A DNA stretch of 35,547 nt from Filomicrobium sp. (GTDB taxonomy: Bacteria; Pseudomonadota; Alphaproteobacteria; Rhizobiales; Hyphomicrobiaceae). Positions 34,581-35,547 of this stretch are shown piece after piece (the stretch's first letter is position 1; the number at the start of each line of letters is the position of its first letter). Below the pieces are notes generated by a model. That model ran no database searches. It was not told the origin of the DNA and saw nothing but the letters and a program-made list of their open reading frames with translations. Position numbers and translations under genes: made by a program. Location of the stretch: the NCBI GenBank assembly GCA_029287535.1, contig JARFQY010000375.1, positions 1 to 35,547 of the forward strand, in the 5' to 3' direction.

Positions 34581-35456
34581 ATGCGACTCCACCTGGGACA
34601 TTGGCTGCTTGCCGCTTTTCTGGCGGTCTTGTTCCATGCGGTCATCTTGATCGGCTGGCGGGCGCCGGTGTCCAGCATGACCGCGACACCGCGCGGTCCA
34701 ACGGTGGAGATGGCCACGTCACTGGCTGGCATTATGGGCCAGCCCGTCGAGATGCAGGAGATCAAGGCCCCGCCCGTCATGGCCGAGGCGAAGCCTCCCG
34801 AAGAGATGCGCGAGGTCGAGCCAGACAGGCCCGACACCGTTACAGATCAAAAGCCGTTTGAAGTTGCAGCCACCGCGCCGGTTGTGATCCCGAAGGAGAT
34901 TACGGCCGCCGAGCCACTGCCGATGGTCTCGCCGACCGAGGTTCCGATGCTTGAGGCGGTGCCTCCGACCTTGAAGCAGGTCCAGCCTGAGACGGCCAAG
35001 AAGACCAAGCCGAAGGAGCTGAAATCAGAGCCTCCGCCCAAGGAGCTGAAATCAGAGCCTCCGCCCAAAGAGCTCAAGCCGACCAAGAAGGCTAGGAAGC
35101 AGGCCGTAACGACGCAGCAGTCCCAGCGGGCCCAGAAGCGCGGTACATCCAAGCGTGGACGCGGCGGCCGCGCGAAGAAGGTCGCAACGGCGTCTTCGTC
35201 TTCCATTCGCTCCTATGGACGGCAGGTACGAAGCCGCATCATGCGCCGCACGCGAGGCGGCGGCAGAGGAACGGTTGTCGTAAGCTTTGCCGTTTCCAAG
35301 TCTGGGAAGCTGCGCTATGTGCGCGTCGCACGCTCAAGCGGCAAGAAGTACCTGGATCGTCGCGCTCTTGCGGCCGTGCGTGGTTCGTATCCGAAGCCGC
35401 CCAAGGGAGCCTCCACCGGTCAGCTACGTTTTTCTATAGCGATAACGTTCCGATAG
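34581..35456 (+). CDS. tonB: TonB energy-transducing protein
   Basis: This 291-residue periplasm-spanning protein has an N-terminal helix (HWLLAAFLAVLFHAVILIGW, with the conserved histidine in LFHAV) that contacts ExbD. A proline- and lysine-rich spacer (about 50-205) contains tandem KELKSEPPP repeats. A C-terminal TonB domain (about 210-291, SYGRQVRSRIMR to LRFSIAITFR) binds outer-membrane receptors. No TonB-dependent receptor is in the window. The lysine-rich region after the repeats (QKRGTSKRGRGGRAKK) is unusually basic. It ends the exbB-exbD-exbD-tonB operon. Confidence 0.93.
   Translation: MRLHLGHWLLAAFLAVLFHAVILIGWRAPVSSMTATPRGPTVEMATSLAGIMGQPVEMQEIKAPPVMAEAKPPEEMREVEPDRPDTVTDQKPFEVAATAPVVIPKEITAAEPLPMVSPTEVPMLEAVPPTLKQVQPETAKKTKPKELKSEPPPKELKSEPPPKELKPTKKARKQAVTTQQSQRAQKRGTSKRGRGGRAKKVATASSSSIRSYGRQVRSRIMRRTRGGGRGTVVVSFAVSKSGKLRYVRVARSSGKKYLDRRALAAVRGSYPKPPKGASTGQLRFSIAITFR
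35013..35066 (+). repeat. 27-bp in-frame tandem repeat in the TonB spacer
   Basis: Two identical 27-base units (35013-35039 and 35040-35066) encode KELKSEPPP twice, followed by a diverged partial third copy encoding KELKP. The units are identical at DNA level, which indicates recent duplication or slippage. Copy number may vary between strains. Confidence 0.9.
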
Positions 35457-35547
35457 TCGGCCAGAAAAAAGCAAGGCGCGATGGCCTGCACGGCGGGCAC
35501 ATTAGCCCCGTGAGCACGCCATCACGCCTACACGCCGGATACGCTTA
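35457..35547. other. Window end, no feature identified
   Basis: The 91 bases after tonB show no T-tract terminator or recognisable gene. Unlike the left edge, no Nextera adapter is visible here. A neighbouring gene could begin or end just beyond the boundary. Confidence 0.4.

Overview
This is a roughly 35.5 kb stretch of an alphaproteobacterial chromosome, moderately high in GC. The gene content supports that assignment: an F1-only ATP synthase operon (atpHAGDC, with no F0 genes alongside) followed by rppH, ctpA and an EnvC-type gene, and a small twin-membrane protein, PduO-type adenosyltransferase, etfBA and hbd run. The order within Alphaproteobacteria cannot be fixed from the sequence alone. 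The first bases are a Nextera transposon adapter left on the contig end, so genome sequence starts at about position 40.

Layout. Positions 40-3180 hold the 3' end of lpd, two small membrane proteins (DUF2177 and DoxX-like), then on the minus strand xerC and a TraB/GumN protein that overlap by four bases. Positions 3360-9388 hold an amidoligase without its usual glutaminase partner, a long ORF joining an RlpA-like barrel to a bactofilin domain, a small transaldolase/FSA gene, and priA. Positions 9389-16753 are an accessory block between priA and atpH: an unrecognised protein with a GHSKG nucleophile elbow, a divergent MBL-fold/AraC pair in which each gene carries one in-frame TAG, a DAO-type FAD oxidoreductase, an HtrA-like protease, a doubtful small ORF and an alpha/beta-hydrolase-OsmC fusion. 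Positions 17065-22573 are atpHAGDC with an 89-residue CPFCG protein placed between atpD and atpC. Positions 22617-26116 (minus strand) hold an EnvC-type factor, ctpA and rppH. Positions 26399-31897 hold a HIG1-like protein, PduO-type adenosyltransferase, rhomboid protease, etfB, etfA, hbd and an SDR. Positions 31919-35456 hold a secreted cysteine-containing protein divergent from an exbB-exbD-exbD-tonB transport-energising operon.

How the parts fit. Much of the window is housekeeping: energy coupling (ATP synthase, ETF, ExbBD-TonB), envelope remodelling (CtpA, EnvC, RlpA-bactofilin, HtrA, rhomboid) and DNA maintenance (XerC, PriA). The most unusual items are the RlpA-bactofilin fusion, whose predicted topology would tie the cell wall to a cytoplasmic filament, the small CxxC protein inside the atp operon, and the matched TAG interruptions in the MBL/AraC pair. 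No tRNA, rRNA, CRISPR array, insertion sequence or prophage was seen.
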